From the NCBI GenBank assembly GCA_949987705.1, contig OX465286.1:17063676-17127675 (forward strand): a stretch of 64,000 bases of DNA, given 5' to 3'. Made by a program: the position numbers and the translations under genes. Shown here one piece after another: positions 12,142 to 24,100 of the stretch. Source of the DNA: Thereva unica. Taxonomy: Eukaryota; Arthropoda; Insecta; Diptera; Therevidae. The notes beneath the pieces are model-generated. The model saw nothing but the letters and a program-made list of their open reading frames with translations, did not search any database and was not told the DNA's origin. The first letter of the stretch is position 1. Each line of letters opens with the position of its first letter.

Positions 12142-14002
12142 ATGCCCATTATCTCGGGAAATACTGGTCAGCTCGGGGTGGGATTGAATTCACAGCCTCC
12201 CTGGGAGGTCCCTAACAATTTCCCATCCCAAAAAGGGCCACTCCAGAATTTTCCCAAAACCGGAAAATTTTCAAAGGGGTACCCCTTGGGATATTTTTGG
12301 TCGATTTCACGAAAGTGCTGGGATCTTAATGAATGGGGTATCGTCGGAAAGGGCTCGCTCCCCCGAGTTCAGCGCACTTGATTTGGTCCAGAAATCCCAA
12401 GGGGTTCGGGAGATATCCCCTCTTTTGTGATTTCCGCAAGGGGGCTGCAGAATGCCCATTATCTCGGGAAATACTGGTCAGCCCGGGGTGGGATTGAATT
12501 CACAGCCTCCCTGGGAGGTCCCTAACAATTTCCCATCCAAAAAAGGGCCACTCCAGAATTTTCCCAAAACCGGAAAATTTTCAAAGGGGTACCCCTTGGG
12601 ATATTTTTGGTCGATTTCACGAAAGTGCTGGGATCTTAATGAATGGGGTATCGTTGGAAAGGGCTCGCTCCCCCGAGTTCAGCGCACTTGATTTGGTCCA
12701 GAAATCCCAAGGGGTTCGGGAGATATCCCCTCTTTTGTGATTTCCGCAAGGGGGCTGCAGAATGCCCATTATCTCGGGAAATACTGGTCAGCCCGGGGTG
12801 GGATTGAATTCACAGCCTCCCTGGGAGGTCCCTAACAATTTCCCATCCAAAAAAGGGCCACTCCAGAATTTTCCCAAAACCGGAAAATTTTCAAAGGGGC
12901 ACCCCTTGGGATATTTTTGGTCGATTTCACGAAAGTGCTGGGATCTTAATGAATGGGGTATCGTTGGAAAGGGCTCGCTCCCCCGAGTTCAGCGCACTTG
13001 ATTTGGTCCAGAAATCCCAAGGGGTTCGGGAGATATCCCCTCTTTTGTGATTTCCGCAAGGGGGCTGCAGAATGCCCATTATCTCGGGAAATACTGGTCA
13101 GCTCGGGGTGGGATTGAATTCACAGCCTCCCTGGGAGGTCCCTAACAATTTCCCATCCCAAAAAGGGCCACTCCAGAATTTTCCCAAAACCGGAAAATTT
13201 TCAAAGGGGTACCCCTTGGGATATTTTTGGTCGATTTCACGAAAGTGCTGGGATCTTAATGAATGGGGTATCGTCGGAAAGGGCTCGCTCCCCCGAGTTC
13301 AGCGCACTTGATTTGGTCCAGAAATCCCAAGGGGTTCGGGAGATATCCCCTCTTTTGTGATTTCCGCAAGGGGGCTGCAGAATGCCCATTATCTCGGGAA
13401 ATACTGGTCAGCCCGGGGTGGGATTGAATTCACAGCCTCCCTGGGAGGTCCCTAACAATTTCCCATCCAAAAAAGGGCCACTCCAGAATTTTCCCAAAAC
13501 CGGAAAATTTTCAAAGGGGTACCCCTTGGGATATTTTTGGTCGATTTCACGAAAGTGCTGGGATCTTAATGAATGGGGTATCGTCGGAAAGGGCTCGCTC
13601 CCCCGAGTTCAGCGCACTTGATTTGGTCCAGAAATCCCAAGGGGTTCGGGAGATATCCCCTCTTTTGTGATTTCCGCAAGGGGGCTGCAGAATGCCCATT
13701 ATCTCGGGAAATACTGGTCAGCCCGGGGTGGGATTGAATTCACAGCCTCCCTGGGAGGTCCCTAACAATTTCCCATCCAAAAAAGGGCCACTCCAGAATT
13801 TTCCCAAAACCGGAAAATTTTCAAAGGGGCACCCCTTGGGATATTTTTGGTCGATTTCACGAAAGTGCTGGGATCTTAATGAATGGGGTATCGTTGGAAA
13901 GGGCTCGCTCCCCCGAGTTCAGCGCACTTGATTTGGTCCAGAAATTCCAAGGGGTTCGGGAGATATCCCCTCTTTTGTGATTTCCCCAAGCGGGGCTGCA
14001 GA
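12142..14002 (+). repeat. Two-copy higher-order repeat of three monomers (930 bp)
   Basis: Three distinguishable monomers recur in the same order at +930 bp: one with CAGCTCGGGG (12142 and 13072), one standard (12452 and 13382) and one with GGGGCACCCC in place of GGGGTACCCC (12762 and 13692). A third copy of the first type follows at about 14003, but it carries the 12-bp deletion. Confidence 0.75.
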
Positions 14003-15499
14003 ATGCCCATTATCTCGGGAAATACTGGTCAGCTCGGGGTGGGATTGAATTCACAGCCTCCCTGGGAGGTCCCTAACAATTTCCCATCCCAAAAAGGGCC
14101 ACTCCAGAATTTTCCCAAAACCGGAAAATTTTCAAAGGGATATTTTTGGTCGATTTCACGAAAGTGCTGGGATCTTAATGAATGGGGTATCGTTGGAAAG
14201 GGCTCGCTCCCCCGAGTTCAGCGCACTTGATTTGGTCCAGAAATCCCAAGGGGTTCGGGAGATATCCCCTGTTTTGTGATTTCCCCAAGCGGGGCTGCAG
14301 AATGCCCATTATCTCGGGAAATACTGGTCAGCCCGGGGTGGGATTGAATTCACAGCCTCCTTGGGAGGTCCCTAACAATTTCCCATCCAAAAAAGGGCCA
14401 CTCCAGAATTTTCCCAAAACCGGAAAATTTTCAAAGGGGTACCCCTTGGGATATTTTTGGTCGATTTCACGAAAGTGCTGGGATCTTAATGAATGGGGTA
14501 TCGTTGGAAAGGGCTCGCTCCCCCGAGTTCAGCGCACTTGATTTGGTCCAGAAATTCCAAGGGATTCGGGAGATATCCCCTCTTTTGTGATTTCCCCAAG
14601 GGGGCTGCAGAATGCCCATTATCTCGGGAAATACTGGTCAGCCCGGGGTGGGATTGAATTCACAGCCTCCCTGGGAGGTCCCTAACAATTTCCCATCCAA
14701 AAAAGGGCCACTCCAGAATTTTCCCAAAACCGGAAAATTTTCAAAGGGGTACCCCTTGGGATATTTTTGGTCTATTTCACGAAAGTGCTGGGATCTTAAT
14801 GAATGGGGTATCGTTGGAAAGGGCTCGCTCCCCCGAGTTCAGCGCACTTGATTTGGTCCAGAAATTCCAAGGGATTCGGGAGATATCCCCTCTTTTGTGA
14901 TTTCCCCAAGGGGGCTGCAGAATGCCCATTATCTCGGGAAATACTGGTCAGCCCGGGGTGGGATTGAATTCACAGCCTCCCTGGGAGGTCCCTAACAATT
15001 TCCCATCCAAAAAAGGGCCACTCCAGAATTTTCCCAAAACCGGAAAATTTTCAAAGGGGTACCTACCCCTTGGGATATTTTTGGTCGATTTCACGAAAGT
15101 GCTGGGATCTTAATGAATGGGGTATCGTCGGAAAGGGCTCGCTCCCCCGAGTTCAGCGCACTTGATTTGGTCCAGAAATCCCAAGGGGTTCGGGAGATAT
15201 CCCCTCTTTTGTGATTTCCGCAAGGGGGCTGCAGAATGCCCATTATCTCGGGAAATACTGGTCAGCCCGGGGTGGGATTGAATTCACAGCCTCCCTGGGA
15301 GGTCCCTAACAATTTCCCATCCAAAAATGGGCCACTCCAGAATTTTCCCAAAACCGGAAAATTTTCAAAGGGGTACCCCTTGGGATATTTTTGGTCGATT
15401 TCACGAAAGTGCTGGGATCTTAATGAATGGGGTATCGTTGGAAAGGGCTCGCTCCCCCGAGTTCAGCGCACTTGATTTGGTCCAGAAATTCCAAGGGGT

Positions 15500-16785
15500 T
15501 CGGGAGATATCCCCTGTTTTATGATTTCCCCAAGGGGGGCTGCAGAATGCCCATTATCTCGGGAAATACTGGTCAGCCCGGGGTGGGATTGAATTCACAG
15601 CCTCCCTGGGAGGTCCCTAACAATTTCCCATCCAAAAAAGGGCCACTCCAGAATTTTCCCAAAACCGGAAAATTTTCAAAGGGGTACCCCTTGGGATATT
15701 TTTGGTCGATTTCACGAAAGTGCTGGGATCTTAATGAATGGGGTATCGTTGGAAAGGGCTCGCTCCCCCGAGTTCAGCGCACTTGATTTGGTCCAGAAAT
15801 CCCAAGGGGTTCGGGAGATATCCCCTCTTTTGTGATTTCCGCAAGGGGGCTGCAGAATGCCCATTATCTCGGGAAATACTGGTCAGCCCGGGTGGGATTG
15901 AATTCACAGCCTCCCTGGGAGGTCCCTAACAATTTCCCATCCAAAAAAGGGCCACTCCAGAATTTTCCCAAAACCGGAAAATTTTCAAAGGGGTACCCCT
16001 TGGGATATTTTTGGTCGATTTCACGAAAGTGCTGGGATCTTAATGAATGGGGTATCGTTGGAAAGGGCTCGCTCCCCCGAGTTCAGCGCACTTGATTTGG
16101 TCCAGAAATTCCAAGGGGTTCGGGAGATATCCCCTGTTTTATGATTTCCCCAAGGGGGGCTGCAGAATGCCCATTATCTCGGGAAATACTGGTCAGCCCG
16201 GGGTGGGATTGAATTCACAGCCTCCCTGGGAGGTCCCTAACTATTTCCCATCCAAAAAAGGGCCACTCCAGAATTTTCCCAAAACCGGAAAATTTTCAAA
16301 GGGGTACCCCTTGGGATATTTTTGGTCGATTTCACGAAAGTGCTGGGATCTTAATGAATGGGGTATCGTTGGAAAGGGCTCGCTCCCCCGAGTTCAGCGC
16401 ACTTGATTTGGTCCAGAAATTCCAAGGGGTTCGGGAGATATCCCCTCTTTTGTGATTTCCGCAAGGGGGCTGCAGAATGCCCATTATCTCGGGAAATACT
16501 GGTCAGCCCGGGTGGGATTGAATTCACAGCCTCCCTGGGAGGTCCCTAACAATTTCCCATCCAAAAAAGGGCCACTCCAGAATTTTCCCAAAACCGGAAA
16601 ATTTTCAAAGGGGTACCCCTTGGGATATTTTTGGTCGATTTCACGAAAGTGCTGGGATCTTAATGAATGGGGTATCGTTGGAAAGGGCTCGCTCCCCCGA
16701 GTTCAGCGCACTTGATTTGGTCCAGAAATCCCAAGGGGTTCGGGAGATATCCCCTCTTTTGTGATTTCCGCAAGGGGGCTGCAGA
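15500..16785 (+). repeat. Two-copy dimeric higher-order repeat (620 bp)
   Basis: A monomer preceded by the variant GTTTTATGATTTCC alternates with one that has lost a G in CAGCCCGGGTGGG. The pair starting near 15547 is repeated at 16167, a shift of 620 bp. A third monomer of the G-loss type follows at about 16786. Confidence 0.65.
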
Positions 16786-18945
16786 ATGCCCATTATCTCG
16801 GGAAATACTGGTCAGCCCGGGTGGGATTGAATTCACAGCCTCCCTGGGAGGTCCCTAACAATTTCCCATCCAAAAATGGGCCACTCCAGAATTTTCCCAA
16901 AACCGGAAAATTTTCAAAGGGATATTTTTGGTCGATTTCACGAAAGTGCTGGGATCTTAATGAATGGGGTATCGTTGGAAAGGGCTCGCTCCCCCGAGTT
17001 CAGCGCACTTGATTTGGTCCAGAAATTCCAAGGGGTTCGGGAGATATCCCCTCTTTTGTGATTTCCCCAAGCGGGGCTGCAGAATGCCCATTATCTCGGG
17101 AAATACTGGTCAGCTCGGGGTGGGATTGAATTCACAGCCTCCCTGGGAGGTCCCTAACAATCTCCCATCCCAAAAAGGGCCACTCCAGAATTTTCCCAAA
17201 ACCGGAAAATTTTCAAAGGGGTACCCCTTGGGATATTTTTGGTCGATTTCACGAAAGTGCTGGGATCTTAATGAATGGGGTATCGTCGGAAAGGGCTCGC
17301 TCCCCCGAGTTCAGCGCACTTGATTTGGTCCAGAAATCCCAATGGGTTCGGGAGATATCCCCTCTTTTGTGATTTCCGAAAGGGGGCTGCAGAATGCCCA
17401 TTATCTCGGGAAATACTGGTCAGCCCGGGGTGGGATTGAATTCACAGCCTCCCTGGGAGGTCCCTAACAATTTCCCATCCAAAAAAGGGCCACTCCAGAA
17501 TTTTCCCAAAACCGGAAAATTTTCAAAGGGGTACCCCTTGGGATATTTTTGGTCGATTTCACGAAAGTGCTGGGATCTTAATGAATGGGGTATCGTTGGA
17601 AAGGGCTCGCTCCCCCGAGTTCAGCGCACTTGATTTGGTCCAGAAATTCCAAGGGATTCGGGAGATATCCCCTCTTTTGTGATTTCCCCAAGGGGGCTGC
17701 AGAATGCCCATTATCTCGGGAAATACTGGTCAGCCCGGGGTGGGATTGAATTCACAGCCTCCCTGGGAGGTCCCTAACAATTTCCCATCCAAAAAAGGGC
17801 CACTCCAGAATTTTCCCAAAACCGGAAAATTTTCAAAGGGGTACCCCTTGGGATATTTTTGGTCGATTTCACGAAAGTGCTGGGATCTTAATGAATGGGG
17901 TATCGTTGGAAAGGGCTCGCTCCCCCGAGTTCAGCGCACTTGATTTGGTCCAGAAATTCCAAGGGGTTCGGGAGATATCCCCTCTTTTGTGATTTCCCCA
18001 AGGGGGCTGCAGAATGCCCATTATCTCGGGAAATACTGGTCAGCCCGGGGTGGGATTGAATTCACAGCCTCCCTGGGAGGTCCCTAACAATTTCCCATCC
18101 AAAAAAGGGCCACTCCAGAATTTTCCCAAAACCGGAAAATTTTCAAAGGGGTACCCCTTGGGATATTATTGGTCGATTTCACGAAAGTGCTGGGATCTTA
18201 ATGAATGGGGTATCGTTGGAAAGGGCTCACTCCCCCGAGTTCAGCGCACTTGATTTGGTCCAGAAATTCCAAGGGGTTCGGGAGATATCCCCTCTTTTGT
18301 GATTTCCCCAAGCGGGGCTGCAGAATGCCCATTATCTCGGGAAATACTGGTCAGCCCGGGGTGGGATTGAATTCACAGCCTCCCTGGGAGGTCCCTAACA
18401 ATTTCCCATCCCAAAAAGGGCCACTCCAGAATTTTCCCAAAACCGGAAAATTTTCAAAGGGGTACCCCTTGGGATATTTTTGGTCGATTTCACGAAAGTG
18501 CTGGGATCTTAATGAATGGGGTATCGTTGGAAAGGGCTCGCTCCCCCGAGTTCAGCGCACTTGATTTGGTCCAGAAATCCCAAGGGGTTCGGGAGATATC
18601 CCCTCTTTTGTGATTTCCCCAAGGGGGGCTGCAGAATGCCCATTATCTCGGGAAATACTGGTCAGCCCGGGGTGGGATTGAATTCACAGCCTCCCTGGGA
18701 GGTCCCTAACAATTTCCCATCCAAAAAAGGGCCACTCCAGAATTTTCCCAAAACCGGAAAATTTTCAAAGGGGTACCCCTTGGGATATTTTTGGTCGATT
18801 TCACGAAAGTGCTGGGATCTTAATGAATGGGGTATCGTTGGAAAGGGCTCGCTCCCCCGAGTTCAGCGCACTTGATTTGGTCCAGAAATTCCAAGGGATT
18901 CGGGAGATATCCCCTCTTTTGTGATTTCCCCAAGGGGGCTGCAGA

Positions 18946-21170
18946 ATGCCCATTATCTCGGGAAATACTGGTCAGCCCGGGGTGGGATTGAATTCACAGC
19001 CTCCCTGGGAGGTCCCTAACAATTTCCCATCCAAAAAAGGGCCACTCCAGAATTTTCCCAAAACCGGAAAATTTTCAAAGGGGTACCCCTTGGGATATTT
19101 TTGGTCGATTTCACGAAAGTGCTGGGATCTTAATGAATGGGGTATCGTTGGAAAGGGCTCGCTCCCCCGAGTTCAGCGCACTTGGTTTGGTCCAGAAATT
19201 CCAAGGGATTCGGGAGATATCCCCTGTTTTGTGATTTCCCCAAGGGGGGCTGCAGAATGCCCATTATCTCGGGAAATACTGGTCAGCCCGGGGTGGGATT
19301 GAATTCACAGCCTCCCTGGGAGGTCCCTAACAATTTCCCATCCAAAAAAGGGCCACTCCAGAATTTTCCCAAAACCGGAAAATTTTCAAAGGAGTACCCC
19401 TTGGGATATTTTTGGTCGATTTCACGAAAGTGCTGGGATCTTAATGAATGGGGTATCGTTGGAAAGGGCTCGCTCCCCCGAGTTCAGCGCACTTGGTTTG
19501 GTCCAGAAATTCCAAGGGATTCGGGAGATATCCCCTGTTTTGTGATTTCCCCAAGGGGGGCTGCAGAATGCCCATTATCTCGGGAAATACTGGTCAGCCC
19601 GGGGTGGGATTGAATTCACAGCCTCCCTGGGAGGTCCCTAACAATTTCCCATCCAAAAATGGGCCACTCCAGAATTTTCCCAAAACCGGAAAATTTTCAA
19701 AGGTGTACCCCTTGGGATATTTTTGGTCGATTTCACGAAAGTGCTGGGATCTTAATGAATGGGGTATCGTTGGAAAGGGCTCGCTTCCCCGAGTTCAGCG
19801 CACTTGATTTGGTCCAGAAATTCCAAGGGATTCGGGAGATATCCCCTGTTTTGTGATTTCCCCAAGGGGGGCTGCAGAATGCCCATTATCTCGGGAAATA
19901 CTGGTCAGCCCGGGGTGGGATTGAATTCACAGCCTCCCTGGGAGGTCCCTAACAATTTCCCATCCAAAAAAGGGCCACTCCAGAATTTTCCCAAAACCGG
20001 AAAATTTTCAAAGGGGTACCCCTTGGGATATTTTTGGTCGATTTCACGAAAGTGCTGGGATCTTAATGAATGGGGTATCGTTGGAAAGGGCTCGCTCCCC
20101 CGAGTTCAGCGCACTTGGTTTGGTCCAGAAATTCCAAGGGATTCGGGAGATATCCCCTGTTTTGTGATTTCCCCAAGGGGGGCTGCAGAATGCCCATTAT
20201 CTCGGGAAATACTGGTCAGCCCGGGGTGGGATTGAATTCACAGCCTCCCTGGGAGGTCCCTAACAATTTCCCATCCAAAAAAGGGCCACTCCAGAATTTT
20301 CCCAAAACCGGAAAATTTTCAAAGGGGTACCCCTTGGGATATTTTTGGTCGATTTCACGAAAGTGCTGGGATCTTAATGAATGGGGTATCGTTGGAAAGG
20401 GCTCGCTCCCCCGAGTTCAGCGCACTTGGTTTGGTCCAGAAATTCCAAGGGGTTCGGGAGATATCCCCTGTTTTGTGATTTCCCCAAGGGGGGCTGCAGA
20501 ATGCCCATTATCTCGGGAAATACTGGTCAGCCCGGGGTGGGATTGAATTCACAGCCTCCCTGGGAGGTCCCTAACAATTTCCCATCCAAAAAAGGGCCAC
20601 TCCAGAATTTTCCCAAAACCGGAAAATTTTCAAAGGGGTACCCCTTGGGATATTTTTGGTCGATTTCACGAAAGTGCTGGGATCTTAATGAATGGGGTAT
20701 CGTTGGAAAGGGCTCGCTCCCCCGAGTTCAGCGCACTTGGTTTGGTCCAGAAATTCCAAGGGGTTCGGGAGATATCCCCTGTTTTGTGATTTCCCCAAGG
20801 GGGGCTGCAGAATGCCCATTATCTCGGGAAATACTGGTCAGCCCGGGGTGGGATTGAATTCACAGCCTCCCTGGGAGGTCCCTAACAATTTCCCATCCAA
20901 AAAAGGGCCACTCCAGAATTTTCCCAAAACCGGAAAATTTTCAAAGGGGTACCCCTTGGGATATTTTTGGTCGATTTCACGAAAGTGCTGGGATCTTAAT
21001 GAATGGGGTATCGTTGGAAAGGGCTCGCTCCCCCGAGTTCAGCGCACTTGGTTTGGTCCAGAAATTCCAAGGGGTTCGGGAGATATCCCCTGTTTTGTGA
21101 TTTCTCAAAGGGGGGCTGCAGAATGCCCATTATCTCGGGAAATACTGGTCAGCCCGGGGTGGGATTGAAT
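18946..21170 (+). repeat. Sub-block of monomers with CTTGGTTTGG variant
   Basis: Most monomers here carry CTTGGTTTGG where nearly all others have CTTGATTTGG. The change removes a TGA and lets open frames run to 158 codons. Clustering of one variant in neighbouring copies is what local amplification or gene conversion produces. Confidence 0.6.
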
Positions 21171-24100
21171 TCACAGCCTCCCTGGGAGGTCCCTAACAAT
21201 TTCCCATCCAAAAAAGGGCCACTCCAGAATTTTCCCAAAACCGGAAAATTTTCAAAGGGGTACCCCTTGGGATATTTTTGGTCGATTTCACGAAAGTGCT
21301 GGGATCTTAATGAATGGGGTATCGTTGGAAAGGGCTCGCTCCCCCGAGTTCAGCGCACTTGATTTGGTCCAGAAATTCCAAGGGATTCGGGAGATATCCC
21401 CTCTGTTGTGATTTCCCCAAGGGGGGCTGCAGAATGCCCATTATCTCGGGAAATACTGGTCAGCCCGGGGTGGGATTGAATTCACAGCCTCCCTGGGAGG
21501 TCCCTAACAATTTCCCATCCAAAAATGGGCCACTCCAGAATTTTCCCAAAACCGGAAAATTTTCAAAGGGGTACCCCTTGGGATATTTTTGGTCGATTTC
21601 ACGAAAGTGCTGGGATCTTAATGAATGGGGTATCGTTGGAAAGGGCTCGCTCCCCCGAGTTCAGCGCACTTGATTTGGTCCAGAAATTCCAAGGGATTCG
21701 GGAGATATCCCCTCTTTTGTGATTTCCCCAAGCGGGGCTGCAGAATGCCCATTATCTCGGGAAATACTGGTCAGCCCGGGGTGGGATTGAATTCACAGCC
21801 TCCCTGGGAGGTCCCTAACAATTTCCCATCCCAAAAAGGGCCACTCCAGAATTTTCCCAAAACCGGAAAATTTTCAAAGGGGTACCCCTTGGGATATTTT
21901 TGGTCGATTTCACGAAAGTGCTGGGATCTTAATGAATGGGGTATCGTCGGAAAGGGCTCGCTCCCCCGAGTTCAGCGCACTTGATTTGGTCCAGAAATCC
22001 CAAGGGGTTCGGGAGATATCCCCTCTTTTGTGATTTCCGCAAGGGGGCTGCAGAATGCCCATTATCTCGGGAAATACTGGTCAGCCCGGGGTGGGATTGA
22101 ATTCACAGCCTCCCTGGGAGGTCCCTAACAATTTCCCATCCAAAAAAGGGCCACTCCAGAATTTTCCCAAAACCGGAAAATTTTCAAAGGGGTACCCCTT
22201 GGGATATTTTTGGTCGATTTCACGAAAGTGCTGGGATCTTAATGAATGGGGTATCGTTGGAAAGGGCTCGCTCCCCCGAGTTCAGCGCACTTGATTTGGT
22301 CCAGAAATTCCAAGGGATTCGGGAGATATCCCCTCTTTTGTGATTTCCCCAAGGGGGCTGCAGAATGCCCATTATCTCGGGAAATACTGGTCAGCCCGGG
22401 GTGGGATTGAATTCACAGCCTCCCTGGGAGGTCCCTAACAATTTCCCATCCAAAAAAGGGCCACTCCAGAATTTTCCCAAAACCGGAAAATTTTCAAAGG
22501 GGTACCCCTTGGGATATTTTTGGTCGATTTCACGAAAGTGCTGGGATCTTAATGAATGGGGTATCGTTGGAAAGGGCTCGCTCCCCCGAGTTCAGCGCAC
22601 TTGATTTGGTCCAGAAATTCCAAGGGGTTCGGGAGATATCCCCTCTTTTGTGATTTCCCCAAGCGGGGCTGCAGAATGCCCATTATCTCGGGAAATACTG
22701 GTCAGCCCGGGGTGGGATTGAATTCACAGCCTCCCTGGGAGGTCCCTAACAATTTCCCATCCAAAAAAGGGCCACTCCAGAATTTTCCCAAAACCGGAAA
22801 TTTTCAAAGGGGTACCCCTTGGGATATTTTTGGTCGATTTCACGAAAGTGCTGGGATCTTAATGAATGGGGTATCGTTGGAAAGGGCTCGCTCCCCCGAG
22901 TTCAGCGCACTTGATTTGGTCCAGAAATTCCAAGGGGTTCGGGAGATATCCCCTGTTTTGTGATTTCCCCAAGCGGGGCTGCAGAATGCCCATTATCTCG
23001 GGAAATACTGGTCAGCCCGGGGTGGGATTGAATTCACAGCCTCCCTGGGAGGTCCCTAACAATTTCCCATCCAAAAAAGGGCCACTCCAGAATTTTCCCA
23101 AAACCGGAAATTTTCAAAGGGGTACCCCTTGGGATATTTTTGGTCGATTTCACGAAAGTGCTGGGATCTTAATGAATGGGGTATCGTTGGAAAGGGCTCG
23201 CTCCCCCGAGTTCAGCGCACTTGATTTGGTCCAGAAATTCCAAGGGGTTCGGGAGATATCCCCTGTTTTGTGATTTCCCCAAGCGGGGCTGCAGAATGCC
23301 CATTATCTCGGGAAATACTGGTCAGCCCGGGGTGGGATTGAATTCACAGCCTCCCTGGGAGGTCCCTAACAATTTCCCATCCAAAAAAGGGCCACTCCAG
23401 AATTTTCCCAAAACCGGAAAATTTTCAAAGGGGTACCCCTTGGGATATTTTTGGTCGATTTCACGAAAGTGCTGGGATCTTAATGAATGGGGTATCGTTG
23501 GAAAGGGCTCGCTCCCCCGAGTTCAGCGCACTTGATTTGGTCCAGAAATTCCAAGGGGTTCGGGAGATATCCCCTCTTTTGTGATTTCCCCAAGCGGGGC
23601 TGCAGAATGCCCATTATCTCGGGAAATACTGGTCAGCTCGGGGTGGGATTGAATTCACAGCCTCCCTGGGAGGTCCCTAACAATTTACCATCCCAAAAAG
23701 GGCCACTCCAGAATTTTCCCAAAACCGGAAAATTTTCAAAGGGATATTTTTGGTCGATTTCACGAAAGTGCTGGGATCTTAATGAATGGGGTATCGTTGG
23801 AAAGGGCTCGCTCCCCCGAGTTCAGCGCACTTGATTTGGTCCAGAAATTCCAAGGGGTTCGGGAGATATCCCCTCTTTTGTGATTTCCCCAAGCGGGGCT
23901 GCAGAATGCCCATTATCTCGGGAAATACTGGTCAGCCCGGGGTGGGATTGAATTCACAGCCTCGCTGGGAGGTCCCTAACAATTTCCCATCCAAAAAATG
24001 GCCACTCCAGAATTTTCCCAAAACCGGAAAATTTTCAAAGGGATATTTTTGGTCGATTTCACGAAAGTGCTGGGATCTTAATGAATGGGGTATCGTTGGA

